Assembly (NCBI GenBank): GCA_015501595.1
Contig: JADNRX010000134.1
Span: 1 to 64,000 of the forward strand
Reading direction: 5' to 3'
Origin: Hymenopellis radicata
Taxonomy: Eukaryota > Basidiomycota > Agaricomycetes > Agaricales > Physalacriaceae
DNA: 64,000 nt
Part shown: positions 22,261 through 34,957 of the stretch, in pieces
How positions within the stretch are numbered: the first letter of the stretch is position 1
Layout: each line of letters opens with the position of its first letter
Translations under genes and position numbers: made by a program
Notes under the pieces: generated by a model
What the model was told of the DNA's origin: nothing
The model's database searches: none
What the model saw: the letters and a program-made list of their open reading frames with translations, nothing else

Positions 22261-25200
22261 TCATTTCCGTCTAGATCGTGATGGTCCCGCCACAGCGTTT
22301 ACTGGCTCATGGGCGCTTGAACTAGAGGACGTATGATCCTCCATCGCAACATCCCCATCGGCATCCGGTAGAAGAAACTCCAAGTCTTCGTACATATGGG
22401 GAAATAGGATGGCCAGCATATCGTCAACTCTGTAGCTTTTGTCAGTAGAGATGTTAGACAGGAAAAGGTAACAGCTACTTAGAGATGAAGTCGCCCTTCA
22501 GACCCTGGTTGTTCTTCTTCTTCGAAGAGACGTCTATAGTCTTGTCTTCGTCGTCGGCCTTGTTCAAGGAGGAAACATCCAATGTCCCAGCGGAGTTTTC
22601 TTTGGTGTAAAGCGAAAGGCCCCGACGAGCCGCCATGTCGAGAATGCTTTTCTCAATGGTGTCTTCGGCGTAGTAGCAATACACTACACAAACGATGAGG
22701 ATGTTGTGCGCCCACCGAGAGAGGACAAGAATACCTTCAGTGGTCCGTGTTTGTCCCAGTCGATCAATCCGAGCGATCGCTTGAATCTCGAAACCGTGTT
22801 GAACAACACTCTCCAGCAAGAAAACCCGGGAAGCGCAGGTAATGTTCAATCCTGCATTTTCACGCTCTCTGTTAGAACGATCAGTGAGGCTCTACGGGAG
22901 ATGAAACCTCTTGTACCCATGCAAAAGGAGAACCTGAATGTCGGGTTCATTCTTGAACCGCTTGGCTGCTGGCGCGCCTTTCGCCTTCTGGTCTATACGT
23001 AGACAACCAATCGCATTATCCGTAAGAGCACGCTCGAGAACTTCGATGTCGTTAATCGTGGTGTTCGGAAGAACGAAGTGGATAACATACTGTGGAGTGA
23101 ATCTGCCCAAGCGGAGAAAACGATGCTTTTGGAACCAGGATCGGTTTCCTGTATATAAAGGAGATGTTGAACAAGCGTTTGTATCTTTCTGCCGTAATCC
23201 CCGAAGGACTTCAAGTTTTGAATGACATCGTAGACATCGGGAGCTAGGAAGGAGAAGATAAACACCAGCGCGCGGGACCAATAAAGAATACAGACAGATC
23301 ACATTGTACTCGATCTTTCGACGCGAACTAGGTGCGGAGAGCTCTCCTTTCTTCAGCGCAGGTTTCTCGTTCGTTTGACGGTTGACGGAGAATCGCTGCA
23401 GATTGTTGGGGTCAATGGGCACCCTCCAGACAGTGTCAGTGACGTCGAGAGTTGAGCAGTCATGAGGCTTACCGACAGACAGGACAAACTTTGCCCTCTT
23501 TCTTCTGTATCCAGGTTTTCATTACAGTCCTCGCAGAAGACATGGGCACTAGCGGCATTCGTAAGGCCATACAGTAATAATCGGCGGGAACAAAATCTCA
23601 CCATGCGGTAATAAACCCTCGCTCGAACTCACTACCACACAGAACGCAGTCGTCGTCATCGTCTTCGGTGTCGCCAGGGTCCTTGTTTTGCAGATTATCC
23701 ATATAGCGTTGACGAGCACGGTTTGTCTTTAGGCTCGCTTCCAGACTGGCGAGCTCTTCCTCGCATTCCTGGACAGCTTCCTCATATGTCTGGCCTTCCC
23801 AAGTTACTTGCGTCACGGTGTCTGAGATCTCCTGCAGTTGACGGAAATAAAGAATTCGCTGATTGAAAGCTTTCCTGAACAAGACTAGATCGGCGTCGAG
23901 TTTATCGAGTGCTTTGCCTATGAAACGTATAAACAACGCCTGAGGAGAAGAAATAGGACCAAACCTTGGTCAGCCATGAAGTCTCGTACGTCCGTAATGA
24001 GCTGTTTGAGGAGGATTTTCTCCGGGTCTGTGTCACGCGTAAGCTTAGCATACGCCGTACTCATATCAACAAGAATCTTCACGCAAGTCAGCACAGTACT
24101 CAGGCAGACATAAAAGACTCACAGATTTGATAGACCGAGAATCTAGTGCTTTCAACAAATCCTTGCGCTCTTCAGCCATTTGCTTGCGAAGAACTTCGTG
24201 TTCGGGTTGAAGCTCGATGTCAGCATGAGCATCATCCAAAGCAATATCCTCGGCGGCAGTGGCCGCCTTCATAGCGGCTTTTGTATGACGAAGTCGTTTT
24301 TCTCTGGAACAATGTAAGACAGTTGACAACGGAAACGAAGAACCTCAAACATACCGGGCATCATGGGCAGCAAGAAGTGTTCGCTCGTTAACAAGAGCTT
24401 GACGTCGGTCTGCCAACAGTGCCGTGTAGGCCTGGAGGTACGTCTCGGCTTCTCCTTGATCATCGAGACTACGCTGGTACTCTTGACCATCCGCATCACC
24501 CTCGTTGGCGGCTAGTTTCTGCGTCAAGAGCCTGTGCATTTGGGTCCGCCATTCCCACAGAAGTTTCGACTGGACGTTGAGCACGTCCTCTACAATCTCA
24601 TGGAACTCATCAACCTACATGACCATGAGAGATGGCACGATGAAAGTAAATTCAGCCCTCACTAATCTGACAGACTTGAGTCCTCCATCCTCCAGATAGG
24701 GCAGTTCAACCATGAGGGTGTCTGCATCAACACCGTGCTTGGTAGCATCTATGTCAAGCTCCGCCATACCGCTATTCGCGTCTTCTGCAGTCACTGTAAC
24801 GAGCAGTCGGTATTCGCAGGATGTCAAGCGGACTGAGGCTAAGCTTACCTTTCAAGAGCTCTCGACGGAGCTCTTCGCAGAAACCGTAAGCTGCCGCCTC
24901 TTCAGCCGCAAACGATTCGCCCAAAACGTTGTATACGTCTCCCTGCAAGAACTTCACACGATGGAGGACGATCCGTACCTCACGAGCACGTTGGCGAAGC
25001 GCATGCCGTTTATTCCTGTGCTCATCCCCGCTGCCGTTTTCGGAAGATCATCATCAAATACGTCTAAGTCTGAGGGTGTCTCCGAGACCTCGCGTTCTTT
25101 TTCCTTTCGCGCTGCGCACAATCGGTGTTTTCTCTGGGAGCTTGGCGTTCTGTGCAGCATGTTCTTTCATAAGCACTTCACCCTTGGCAGCGTGTGCCTC

Positions 25201-27854
25201 AGTTTCGGAGGTGATGTCGTCCAACAGTTTGTTACACTCCTTCTCGGCTTCAAGAAGGATCTCAGGGATTCCTGATAACAACGATGGCTTTTGTTCTTCG
25301 CATGTTGGCGCAGCTGGGCTTGATGGACCATGGCTTGTACCTTACAACACCATGAGTGAAAGAAAATATACAATAACGTCAAGTCATCCGTACTTTGGAC
25401 TTCTGGTCGTCCATCACACTGCGCCAGTTCTGGTCTTGCATACCCTGCTGGATATAAGCATCTGTTTAAAGAGATTTGAACACATACAGCAAACCTGCAG
25501 AACTTCTTCCATGGTCTTTAGAGCACCGGGTTTGTAGAATCGGTCATTCCGTTGTAGTTGGCCGACTTGGGGGATGGCGTGCAGATACCTCTCAGTCTAC
25601 GTATGCACGCTCGCAGTACACCGGCGTCGACTTCCCAGCCGGAAGTAGCAGCAACTCCACGGGCGTCAAGACCGAGTTCGAGCAGCACTGCTTCAAGTGC
25701 TTGATCATACACCTGCAAAGATATATCAGCAAGGAGAAGAACATAGAGGACATTCATACATGGCGTTCAACACGACCTATTCCGACGGGGACCAAGAAAC
25801 GCATCTGTTGCGGTATCGTTAACTCGTCTTTCAGCGTCGACTTCATAGTTCTATCAAGGCACATAAGCTCGATTTTGGTAAACTTGAGCGTTTGGTGAAC
25901 GTACCGGATTACTGTAATGCTGGAAGACCTCGGCGAAGAGAGCAGCGTTTTCCGTTTTATGAAGAAGTCCCACGCTTTCTGCCCGCCGATTACTTTATCG
26001 ACGCGAAGGAATCTACAACTGGGTCAGTCCGTATTCACAGAAGCGCTGTGAAAACTCACTTCAAAACATGAATCAAATCAGATACCTGAGCTCGAGCTGG
26101 AGTACCTGATACAGCCCACGATGAGACTCGCGGAATAAGGGAAACCATTATCTCTAGAAGGGCTGTCAACGGCGCGCCAAGTAAGTAAGCGCACGACGAA
26201 CTCTACTTTGCCCCCACCGACCATCTGAACCTCATCCATGACAACTCGCTGCCACTCGCACATGATTAAAGGGCTCCGCGGCCGCTCCAAATTCGAGTAA
26301 ACGACGTCCTCTCGCCGAGGTCGCTTGGGTATTGGTCGCGCAATATTGAGATCGTTCCGTAGATCCGTGTACGTCGTGACAACGACGTCAAAGCCGTTAA
26401 CGTACGTGCACCAGTCTACCACCTCGTCAGGATCTAAACGTGGGCCGGCTCCTTTGCGCTTCTTGTTAGCCTTGGCTCGTTTTTGACGTTCTTCTTCGAC
26501 CTGGGCGGCGTTGATAGGAACCTTCAACTTCGACCAGCCTTCGTACAGCAAGACTTTCAACGTCGGTGCGTGTAACGCCAATTCATCCATCCACTGTGAT
26601 GCGAGGGCAGGCGGAGTTACGATGAGAGTCGTCTTTTACAGACAGTCAGATAGCAAAGAATGACGGACAAGATACAACCGACCTTGATTCCTTTCACATT
26701 AATTTCGGCTACTGGATCCCAAACGACTTGATCGACAGGATTTCGCTCTGGGGACGCGGGATTTGACAGAATTAATGAGATGATTTCGAGTGTCTTTCCC
26801 AAACCAGGTTCCTCAGCCAGAATTCCACCACGGGCAGGGGAGGTGTGCGAATAACTTTTGGCGACTTCCCCGGTAAATCGATTGAAGTAGAACGAGGAGT
26901 TGCCCACGTCGACGCGGTGCCAGAACGTGTATTCTGAATCGTCCTCCTTTGAGATGACCTCGCCTGTCGGAGATACCGTTTTCCCTTCGCGGCCAAGCAG
27001 CCACGCGAGGCTACGCCGTTGGAAAGGGAGTAGCGTAGGGAGGAGCTCTGTGGGTTGAATGACTTCCGCGATGTCGGATGACGACAAGGCAGGCGCAGGC
27101 GCGAGAATGGAGTAAAAAGAACGGTATAGTCACGTCGTGTGGTTCAGTGGGAGGGAAGTAGAGAGTCCGAATGAGTTGCTCTTGGGCATCCGCTAATATG
27201 CTGTCGTGCCAATCGCCTCGCTACACCTTTGTCGCCGACCAGGGGGATGTCGACAGAATTCGGGAATGACGGTGTCAAAGACACAAGGATATCAACATCA
27301 AGCCTGAATGGGAGGAATGATTCCTCGTTCGCGTCACGGGCATTACGAACAAGCTTCAAAGAGCTTTTCACGGAGACACGTCCTTTTATCATCAATGTCG
27401 AAACACACGAGAGCGGTGGGAGTCGTGTAGCCGCCGATGGTACCAGGAATAACCATGCTTTTTTCACCAGTTGAGTCATCGGCAGCACCGACAAGTTCCC
27501 CTTCCGCATCGACCAGAGACACAGCGCCAAAGTCGACGGTGTTCTCGGAATCTTCTAAGGCGTCTAGAGCGCTGACAAGGCTAGCTTCTTCGTCTGGCCA
27601 GCCGGCGTGTTTTTCATCATCTGTGTCTCTTCCTATCGCCGTTGTGTAATGCAGACTAAGAGTCTGATGAAAAATAGGGGTCGGGTCTGTTGCAAGGGCA
27701 GGGGGTCAGGGTGGATCTTGGGGTAATTCGAGGCTGGCCCGACAGGTGCTCCTCCATTGGTCGTTTTCCTTCGTTTTGTCTCGCGTGCCGATACAGGAGC
27801 AGCACGCTTTTTCCCTTTTCCGACATGTTCTTGGGGCGGCGCGGTATAACGTTT
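22261..27854 (-). CDS. SHPRH/IRC20-type SNF2 helicase with embedded RING, frame-disrupted
   Basis: Large nuclear SNF2-family ATPase with an inserted RING E3 ubiquitin-ligase domain. Animal SHPRH and yeast Irc20/Rad5 relatives act in replication-stress tolerance and recombination. Order seen: linker KRRKTTNGG; VIQPTELLPTLLPFQRRSLA at about 27050; Walker A EEPGLGKTLEI near 26800; VTPPALASQW; DExQ-type box MDEVQMVGGG near 26230; VSGTPARAQVSDLIHVLK; a long coiled insert; RING CVLCGSEF…ACAHVFCEDC near 23550; SKSIVFSAWADSL; LRIDQKAKG; CASRVFLLESVV; and ARIDRLGQTRTTE (helicase C). The C-terminus ends GPSRSRRK. Introns are many and short. In at least seven places adjacent conserved segments lie in different frames with no usable intron (near 27385, 27118, 25956, 25574, 25266, 25030 and 23520). 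The N-terminal exon is unresolved, so the start coordinate is approximate. Confidence 0.8.
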
Positions 27855-30600
27855 CTACCAGACTCTGGAGAAGGGAGATATTGAGAGTATGGCGATAGCC
27901 CCTGCCCATATGGTAGCGAGGCGCAACACGGACTGACACATTATGACGGGAAATACCCAGTTCTTGCATGCTGATGATGATGGTCAAAGAAAGAAGACAA
28001 AGGAACTCCGAGTCACGACCCCGGGACCGCGTCGCGTTACGTATTTCTCACGTTTCGGCCTGTCGGCAAAGGGTCCTTTCAACTTTCAAGTCGCTTGATG
28101 AGAGCAGTGAGCACGCTTCATGGTTGGCAAATTCTTTGGACACGGACTCAAAAAGTCTTTGTCTCGCGTGGCAGCGGTGAATTTAATAGCGTAACCCATG
28201 ACGACTCCACAGCCTTTCACAGACGACAATATCTTCCCATTCAACTTGCGCATATCGCTAAGTGAAAATCGACAAGCCCACTCAACGGAACCCTTTGGAG
28301 ACAGGGCAATTTGGCTGGTCTCTTAATTTCCTTCCTTTTTGGAGTGTTCTTGTCAGGAAGGCAACAGTGCAAGTACTCGACGCGCTAGCAATAACAATCA
28401 AATTGATCCCCATGACTGTTACAGTACATTATTCTTCACCCTTCACTTGCAACCGGTACAGTCGGCCCGAGAGGAGCCTCCCGTTTCGGCGTTCATCCTT
28501 TCTTGTCCTTGTGCCATACTTACGGTCAGTGCTATCGAATTTGCCTGACTGGTGCTATGATTGGCGTCTTCAATTCTTTCCCTGTTGACGGTTCTCGTGG
28601 CGCGACGCTCTTGATTTGGTCCCATTGATCTCTTCTCCAATCTTCACTGTTCTATGTTGGTTCTATGCCTCGGTAAAATCACGTACAGCTCCAGCTCACG
28701 GATTACTATCAAAACCTTCAATTACTGTTTCGATTTGGTATCTAATCCCCAAGAAAATAGGCTAGGGTCTAACTCATCCATTTTCAGGTGTTGAATTTAC
28801 AGCAGCAAGAGCTCGACTGACGACGCAAACGTCATAAATCCATCAAGCGCCCAATCTTCCCTGTACAGATGTTGCATACGCGGGAGGCTACTAATCTGGA
28901 AATTTTTGAGACTACACCACCATCATCAAATTACGATTCGGCCACAAATTGCTTGCCAGTACCCGGAAAAGCCCTCTACTACTCCTAGAGGCAAGTAAAA
29001 GCCTGCGAGTCAACCTTCGTAGCCCACAAAAAAAGAGCCTCGTTCCGAGCACCATCAAGCAAAAGAGCCTCCTTGCGAGCACCATCAAGCATAGACGACA
29101 CATCGCAGCAAGACAAAGCCTCGAGTTCGCAGTCATCGCAACTGAGCAAAAATCAAGTCTCAAGCTCACAGTCGTCGCAGCTCGAGCAACAAGACGGGCG
29201 TTGGGCGCGACAAACAAACGGCTGCAAGACCGTGTCAACCCCCCCCCCCCAAGAAACAAGTCCTCTCACTCCCCTCAGAGGCAAAAAGGCCTGTGAGCCA
29301 TGTACATCGCCCACGGCTTCCGCCATTGTCGTCTCTTTCGAATCCCATCTTCGGGCATGTCGCCATGGAATGGAGCGACAGCCGCCAACTTACGCCCAGG
29401 ACAAGGCCACTCGATGGATGACGATACGCCTGCGGCAAGCGCAAAGCCACTCCCTCCGCGCCGACCGACCTTACCCCCTGCACGTATGCGCCGGCAGACA
29501 CGCTCGCACAATTCCGACAGATCCGATGTTGGCATGGGTCTTCGAGGTCGGCGCCAGCAGTACTTTTCCCGGTGCTTCCAGCCGCGCTTGGCCCGACATT
29601 CCGAACTCTCTGCAGCAATGTCCCGCCTACTGTGTCCCGCCTCTTCGGACCCGACCATTTTCTTCGGCCATCTCCGCCAACTGCACAGTCAGCCACACCG
29701 GGCCGGTTTCCGCCCTCCATGTTATTACCATCACTCCTGTATCGCACAGACATAAATATACACCATACTTGCTCAACTCATCATGGCCCGAACATCCGGA
29801 TTATTGTCGTGGACACGGTACAGCGCCCAGTCACCGTAAGACAATGACCTTGATGATAGTGTCCGCCGTCTCATAACTACGAGCATACTCTCATATGAGT
29901 CTCGTATATTCTAGTGGCTGGATTACCTGCTCACTGTTGACAGTGTACATGCCGAAATATCTATGAGACTACAGACAGACGGGTCGAATGCGCATTGGAC
30001 TAGGTCAAATGAGCCATTTGCATCCCATAGGGAAGGTGTTGGCAGGACCATACCATGACTACGTGCTGTCATCTTCAAGTGATGCTGATGCTGAAGTTGC
30101 TTGGATGTGTGAGCTCTTAAATGGTGCTTGTCAGTGTGCAATCTACTGATGGGAGGATGTGGTCGAGCGCTGGCAAAAGGAGATGGTCCAAAATCGATCC
30201 AAATGTTTCTTATGCTCTTGTATTTCTTCGGCGACTGACTATAGGTCGGTTTCGGGGCCTTGAGCCCCTGACTGTGTACCAGAGGCACGCGGCGACCTTC
30301 TTAAATGCGGAGATATCCCCACGCGTACTTAGTGCATAGGTGAAAGCTGGACTTCGCCACTCGTAACGCTTTCACACCCGGCCGTTCCTGATAGGGACCT
30401 TGTGCCGGTTTCTACCTACCTACCTACCTGTATGCTGCGACTTTCTCAGCAACTCCTTGTGTATGCCGATTCATACAATTAAATCCAACCTCGGTTTACA
30501 CTTGGTAACTACCGAGGCTGATTGATGACAGGTACCAATTCCTCACTTGTTCATTTTCCGTTCAAGCCGTTGAAATTGATGAACAAATCGATATTCAGAA
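27855..30600. other. Stretch without a supported gene; simple repeats
   Basis: The first part may contain the missing first exon of the SHPRH-like gene. A 30 bp unit is duplicated at 29031-29090 and a 12 bp C-run lies at 29239-29250. A CTAC microsatellite sits at 30412-30430. Plus-strand ORFs at 28949-29876 are Ser/Gln/Pro-rich, overlap in three frames and match nothing I know; they could be an unrecognised or decayed gene. Confidence 0.4.
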
Positions 30601-31127
30601 GCACCAAGTCTATCAGTGTCGTACCTGCGACGGGTTCATATGGCTCCCCAACGCACAGTCCTCCTGAGAGCACCCTTCCTTGATTTGTTCATCGGCTATT
30701 TTATTCCTTCGGAACACTGCGCGCGCGCTGGTCTCGATGCTCGAGTATGGCTTCAGCCGAGCGCTTGTGTATTCAGGCGATCAACCCTTTTCCCAACATT
30801 TAAGATATTGGTCGCGAATTTCCATGGTGAGCGTGTCTCGGTATGGAAAGACGCTCAGCACTCAGTCACTGGAAATTCTCATCTTGGTCACTGCTTCGTG
30901 AGTGCTACGCGTACTTATTAGGCTCCCACCCATTTTTGACCTAGACTAAACGATTCACCCACGATTTGTGCGCGGTATCACATGTTGCCCTTGTATTCTG
31001 ACATTCCTCCAACTTCCCAGTTCTATTGAACTCCACGTACTCATTCGCATCCCTGCTAGTATTATCAACGGACTTTCGACAGGTATATATTCCTCATGGT
31101 GCTCACCTCTCGTCAAACTCTACCCCA

Positions 31128-31583
31128 ATGTCTGATCTCTCATTGCAATTGAAACAGCAAGCGGAGAAGATCCTCCTCGACATGTTTGGCAGAAACTCTA
31201 CCTTGCTTCTCCTTCTGCAGCACTTCTCCTCAGACCAAGAATTCTCCATTCGGCATTCACACTCTACGTGCTCTGCTCCAGAGGCCCATCGTTTTGTCGG
31301 ACGAACGGCCGTGCGGTCGTACTTCGACATCCTGGAGTTGTACTTTGAGAAGGCGCCGATGAGGCAGGATCGCGTGTTTGTTGAGGAGTTGTCGCGGAGG
31401 GTTACCATGACTGGCAGTGTTGACTGGACATGGCGCGCCAGTCGAAGAAGTTGGAGGGAAGAGTTGACGTGTACGATTGATTTTGACAGAAATCTCAAAA
31501 TCGTCACGTTGGTGCTCCTTACGACGTCTGATCAGTCGACCTGCGTGATGCAGGCTGTAGATCCTAGGAATTCGAGACAGTGA
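31128..31583 (+). CDS. Hypothetical small protein, NTF2/SnoaL-like candidate
   Basis: Single-exon 151 aa ORF starting MSDLSLQLKQQAEKIL. It begins with an amphipathic helix, followed by HRFVGRTAVRSYFDILELYF and alternating strands such as VTMTGSVDWTWRA and LTCTIDFDRNLKIVTLVLL. A helix followed by a curved sheet with a 'GR…VRxYFD' segment resembles the NTF2-like fold, but no catalytic residue set is recognisable. The frame is open upstream to 31026 without a better ATG. It lies ahead of two HMG-box genes; function unknown. The fold assignment is inference. Confidence 0.5.
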   Translation: MSDLSLQLKQQAEKILLDMFGRNSTLLLLLQHFSSDQEFSIRHSHSTCSAPEAHRFVGRTAVRSYFDILELYFEKAPMRQDRVFVEELSRRVTMTGSVDWTWRASRRSWREELTCTIDFDRNLKIVTLVLLTTSDQSTCVMQAVDPRNSRQ

Positions 31584-31715
31584 TAGGTAAGCATGGAGGT
31601 TATTGGCATTACGATCTGTTCTTAATCTTGTCTTCAAGTGCCTCATACATGGACAACGACGTGACTTCAAATGGTACGCTAGGTATACAGTATGTATCTG
31701 AAAATGCATGTGTAA

Positions 31716-32024
31716 TCAAGAGAATATGTGTGTCGCTAGCTCATACCTGTAAGCAACGTTCATCTCCTTCGCACCCTTCTTGAAACGAAATTGATGTACA
31801 CGAGTCCCTTCCGGCAAGTCACGCTTTTTGAAGAAACACTTCACGGCACTTCCAACAATAAGAAGTGCTCTGGTATCACCCGGCACAGCGACGGGATATT
31901 CAATCCCTTGGGGGTAGATGTCAACCATACCCTCGCCGTCTTCCCCGTCGCGAGAAGGTCTCGAGTTGCGCTCTACCTTAGATCCGAGGAACAAGGCACC
32001 CAGGGTGGTGTTAGTTGAAGGCAT
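31716..32024 (-). CDS. Small basic protein with YPQG…LPEGT motif, paralogue 1
   Basis: 102 aa ORF beginning MPSTNTTLGALFLGS. Its core (VDIYPQG, VPGDTRALLIVGSA, DLPEGTRVHQFRFKKG) is clearly related to residues ~105-158 of the protein at 41023-41553: YPQG, YP, VP, DTRA, LPEGT, VH and RFK are shared. No known domain comes to mind. The C-terminus past FKKG is unlike the paralogue and may be an unspliced read-through. Unknown function. Confidence 0.55.
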   Translation of the reverse strand: MPSTNTTLGALFLGSKVERNSRPSRDGEDGEGMVDIYPQGIEYPVAVPGDTRALLIVGSAVKCFFKKRDLPEGTRVHQFRFKKGAKEMNVAYRYELATHIFS

Positions 32025-32706
32025 TGACTCTGCTGAGTAGTAATCTGTGGCAGCCGGTCGCGCGAAGCTGAGAGATTCTGTTCACTCCGGGCTTTGAGCG
32101 TTGTTTGGGGGCGATGAGGCTGGAAAGAACGAGATCAGATTGAAGGTGGCACTGAAGACGCTGACAGGACTTACTAGCGTGGCGCCGTAGTGCGTATGCC
32201 TTATGTAGAGCAGGTCCAAAGACTTCAAGCCTGGCGATAGACTGACATTACTTTGAAGCACCCAGAGAAAGAGCGAAAATGCGTAAAGTACGCGATGAAC
32301 GTAGTTGCAAGCAATAGCTAGATTTCAGAGAAATTCGGAGGCTCTGTCTGTCGCTTGTATATCCAGGCGGATGAACAAGTATCAAGAACATGCTGGACAT
32401 GAAGAAGCAAGCTTGTTACCGGAAGTTGTGCCGAGCTCCGGTATTTTTTCTCACGATTAGTTTCAACCAGTGACCACAAGCTCTCAGCTTGTCATTGTCG
32501 TGCCATTGTCTGCAGAACGTTCGTGTGGACCAGATGTGGACTGAATCGGCGTCTCTCGGCAGCCATCACGAACAATGGTATCTCTACGTGGATTCCCTCT
32601 CTGGGTCTTTGTCTTGACGATCGACCCTTCGGTGGCCCAACTTTCAAGAAGCTCGCATTGTTTGTGGACTGGCATTGTTCTGGCGTCTTTAACCTCGGTC
32701 TCTTTG

Positions 32707-32714
32707 TATAAATA
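32707..32714 (+). promoter_or_regulatory. TATA box of first HMG-box gene
   Basis: TATAAATA lies 66 bases before the ATG at 32780. The second HMG-box copy has the same octamer in a similar 'GTATAAATATG' context 61 bases before its ATG, so the element was kept after duplication. Confidence 0.55.
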
Positions 32715-32779
32715 TGCTGTCTCTCCAATCTCTCAAAGAATCTCTTTTCACCTCGCCGACGCGGCTGATCTTTCTCGAT

Positions 32780-33482
32780 ATGCCTGCGGAGCCCTCCTCG
32801 TCCTCCACTCATCAGCGCAAGAGAGGTCCAACAGCTGGGATCTCTCGTCCACCCACATCCTTCATTCTGTTCCGCCAGGACTATGCTCGTCAACGGCGTC
32901 TTAATCCCCAACAGACGATGCCTACAACCAATGCGGCGAGAGAAGCTGGAGATGCATGGCGCGCTTTGTCCGATGGTCAGCGACAGTACTATGTGGATTT
33001 AGCGGCGTTGGAGAAGGAGAAGCATATGGCGATGAACCCAGACGTTAAACTCCAACAACAGCCGCAGGACATGTCCGACAGGACTAGGCCCGTTGAGATA
33101 CCTGTAGCCGAACCAGAGCACTATCATTTCGTTGGAATCGGACAAGGCACTGTTCTACGCCAACCAGCTCCAGGTCATGGCGCCTCGTACTTCCACAGCG
33201 GAGGATTGCCACCTTCGGTCAATCTTGATCAGTATGCCAATGAAGTCGGCACGATCATGAATTACTGGCACCAGTTCGATGTACGTTCCTTTTTTATACT
33301 TTGCGATGGCCACTGACTGACTCGACTCGTAGCCTAACGCAATGAATTCGGACGCGTGCGACAATGAAGAACCGTCCTTTGCTGTACCTCAGCCGTATAA
33401 TCCCTCGAACGGTCTCGAAATGTGGAATACCCAGCCTCAACAGAGAGGCGCTGAAAGTTCTGTGTACGACAGCTGGCGATGA
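32780..33482 (+). CDS. HMG-box (MATA/SOX class) DNA-binding protein, copy 1
   Basis: Exons 32780-33280 and 33333-33482 give 216 aa. A single HMG box spans about residues 22-85: SRPPTSFILFRQDYARQ, then NAAREAGDAWRALSDGQRQY, then YVDLAALEKEKHMAMNP. This class binds the DNA minor groove with sequence preference and includes fungal sexual-development regulators. Outside the box a short motif, GHGASYFHSGGLPPSVNLDQ, is shared with the downstream copy (AHGASYFHGTYWPSSVHPAQ), so the genes are tandem duplicates along their whole length. The second exon has no known domain. The ATG chosen is the first after the TATA box and is followed by a Ser/His/Arg-rich leader. Confidence 0.82.
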
Positions 33483-33899
33483 AGACTCCCCACTTGCATA
33501 CCTCGCTACCTCGAATTTTCCGTTAGCGCGTTATGTGTATTTGTAACTATCTACTCGCTCTAGTATGACGACTGTATGTACCTTGAATGATATCCTCTTT
33601 TATAAACATCCATGTTCAGCAAGAAAATCTACTCACCGAGGTCATAGTCAGAACGTTCTCCCCTTGAAGATTGTCGTGATGGCTGCAAAGTGGAAGTCGC
33701 GCCTTTTTCTCGCGATCGTTTCGCTCACTGCACGGAACCTCAACTGACTGGACAAAATGCCGCTTCTCCTTCCAGCTATACCCGCCAATGATTACGCTCT
33801 TAGTGGCGAGCTCTCGATGATCGACGCTTTGAGGAACATTCAACGAGAACGCTTTGATCATACACCCACGTTCTGGTGTCTTTGCTCTTGGTCTACTTG

Positions 33900-33907
33900 T
33901 ATAAATA
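33900..33907 (+). promoter_or_regulatory. TATA box of second HMG-box gene
   Basis: TATAAATA, 61 bases before the ATG at 33968 and matching the element of the first copy. Confidence 0.5.
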
Positions 33908-33967
33908 TGTCGTGCATTTTCTCTCTCCAGGCACCTCTCTCCGCTCTCATAACATCGCCGCGATACC

Positions 33968-34644
33968 ATGCCTTCCTCAGCATCGTCCTCTACTCATCGT
34001 CGTCGCACCAGAAACTGGTCCCACAACCGCTACCATCCCCCGCCCGCCCAACTCCTTCATCCTCTTCCGCCAGGAATACGCCCGCCTCCACACCAACCCC
34101 AAGACCTTCCAAAGCAACGTGTCCAAAAACGCCGGAGAGGCCTGGCGCGCCTTATCTGCCAAAGATAAACAGCACTACAAGGATTTAGCGGCTGTGCAGA
34201 AGGAAAAGCATATGGCCAAGTATCCAGATTACAGGTTTAGGCCGCAGAAAAAGCAGGTCAAGGAAGACATGACGAGGACGGTCGACTCGGAGAGGGCTTG
34301 GACCTATATTATATACCCTCCGGCTCCTCATGAAACGGCGCCACTCCCCCAGCCCCGCCCTTCTTCACGCCAAATGGAGCCTGCCCACGGCGCATCCTAC
34401 TTCCACGGAACGTACTGGCCGTCGTCGGTGCATCCTGCTCAGTATACTCACGAGCCTCTAGAGCAACAACATTTCCCTGTACGTTCCATAACTTTGATTG
34501 ACGATGACCTGACCTGACTCATACCCTTCCAACAAGACGTTCAACGATTTTGATTATGTCCAGTTCTTTGGCATCCTTCTGCCCCCGTTCGACCTTTCGA
34601 ATGCTGACCGGGAACTGTGGGATCTCAATGCGCAAAGTAGATGA
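33968..34644 (+). CDS. HMG-box DNA-binding protein, copy 2 (N-terminal frame break)
   Basis: The HMG box reads IPRPPNSFILFRQEYARL, then NAGEAWRALSAKDKQHY, then KDLAAVQKEKHMAKYP, well conserved. An intron after QQHFP (donor at 34480) joins a second exon ending at 34644 (…RELWDLNAQSR). The ATG at 33968 opens with MPSSASSSTH, matching copy 1, but the box is in another frame; one extra base near 34008-34020 separates them and no ATG precedes the box in its own frame. Either an indel error, a recent loss-of-function change, or an unrecognised upstream exon. The strongly kept box argues for recent function. Confidence 0.7.
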
Positions 34645-34957
34645 AAGATTCTTCTATAACACCTCACGAGGGACAAGGACTCCTGAGCTTTAAGAGCTTA
34701 CGCCCCAATTAAACTGTATATTACTTCCTCCAAACTTCGCACTTGCTTTAGATCTATGCCGATGATTATCATGCATTCCCAACGATTCAACTTAAGGCTG
34801 ACAGTCAACTCGACAGGAACTTGAATATCAGAAAGGTCTACATGGTTACAAGATCGGAGAAATAAACATAAGCAGATCTAGAGTCTAACACACAGCAACT
34901 ACGAACCACATCTCAACCCTCTCACTAAAATCCTCAACGTTTCCCACAAATCCGCCC

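Noticed and set aside
29073..29876. 267 aa plus-strand ORF as a real gene
   Set aside because: Three overlapping frames of similar length, simple repeats and a C-run at its start, no domain; left as unsupported.
31128..34644. Mating-type locus on the strength of HMG boxes near STE12
   Set aside because: Agaricomycete mating type uses homeodomain and pheromone/receptor genes, none of which are here, and STE12 is over 20 kb away. The HMG pair looks like an ordinary tandem duplication.
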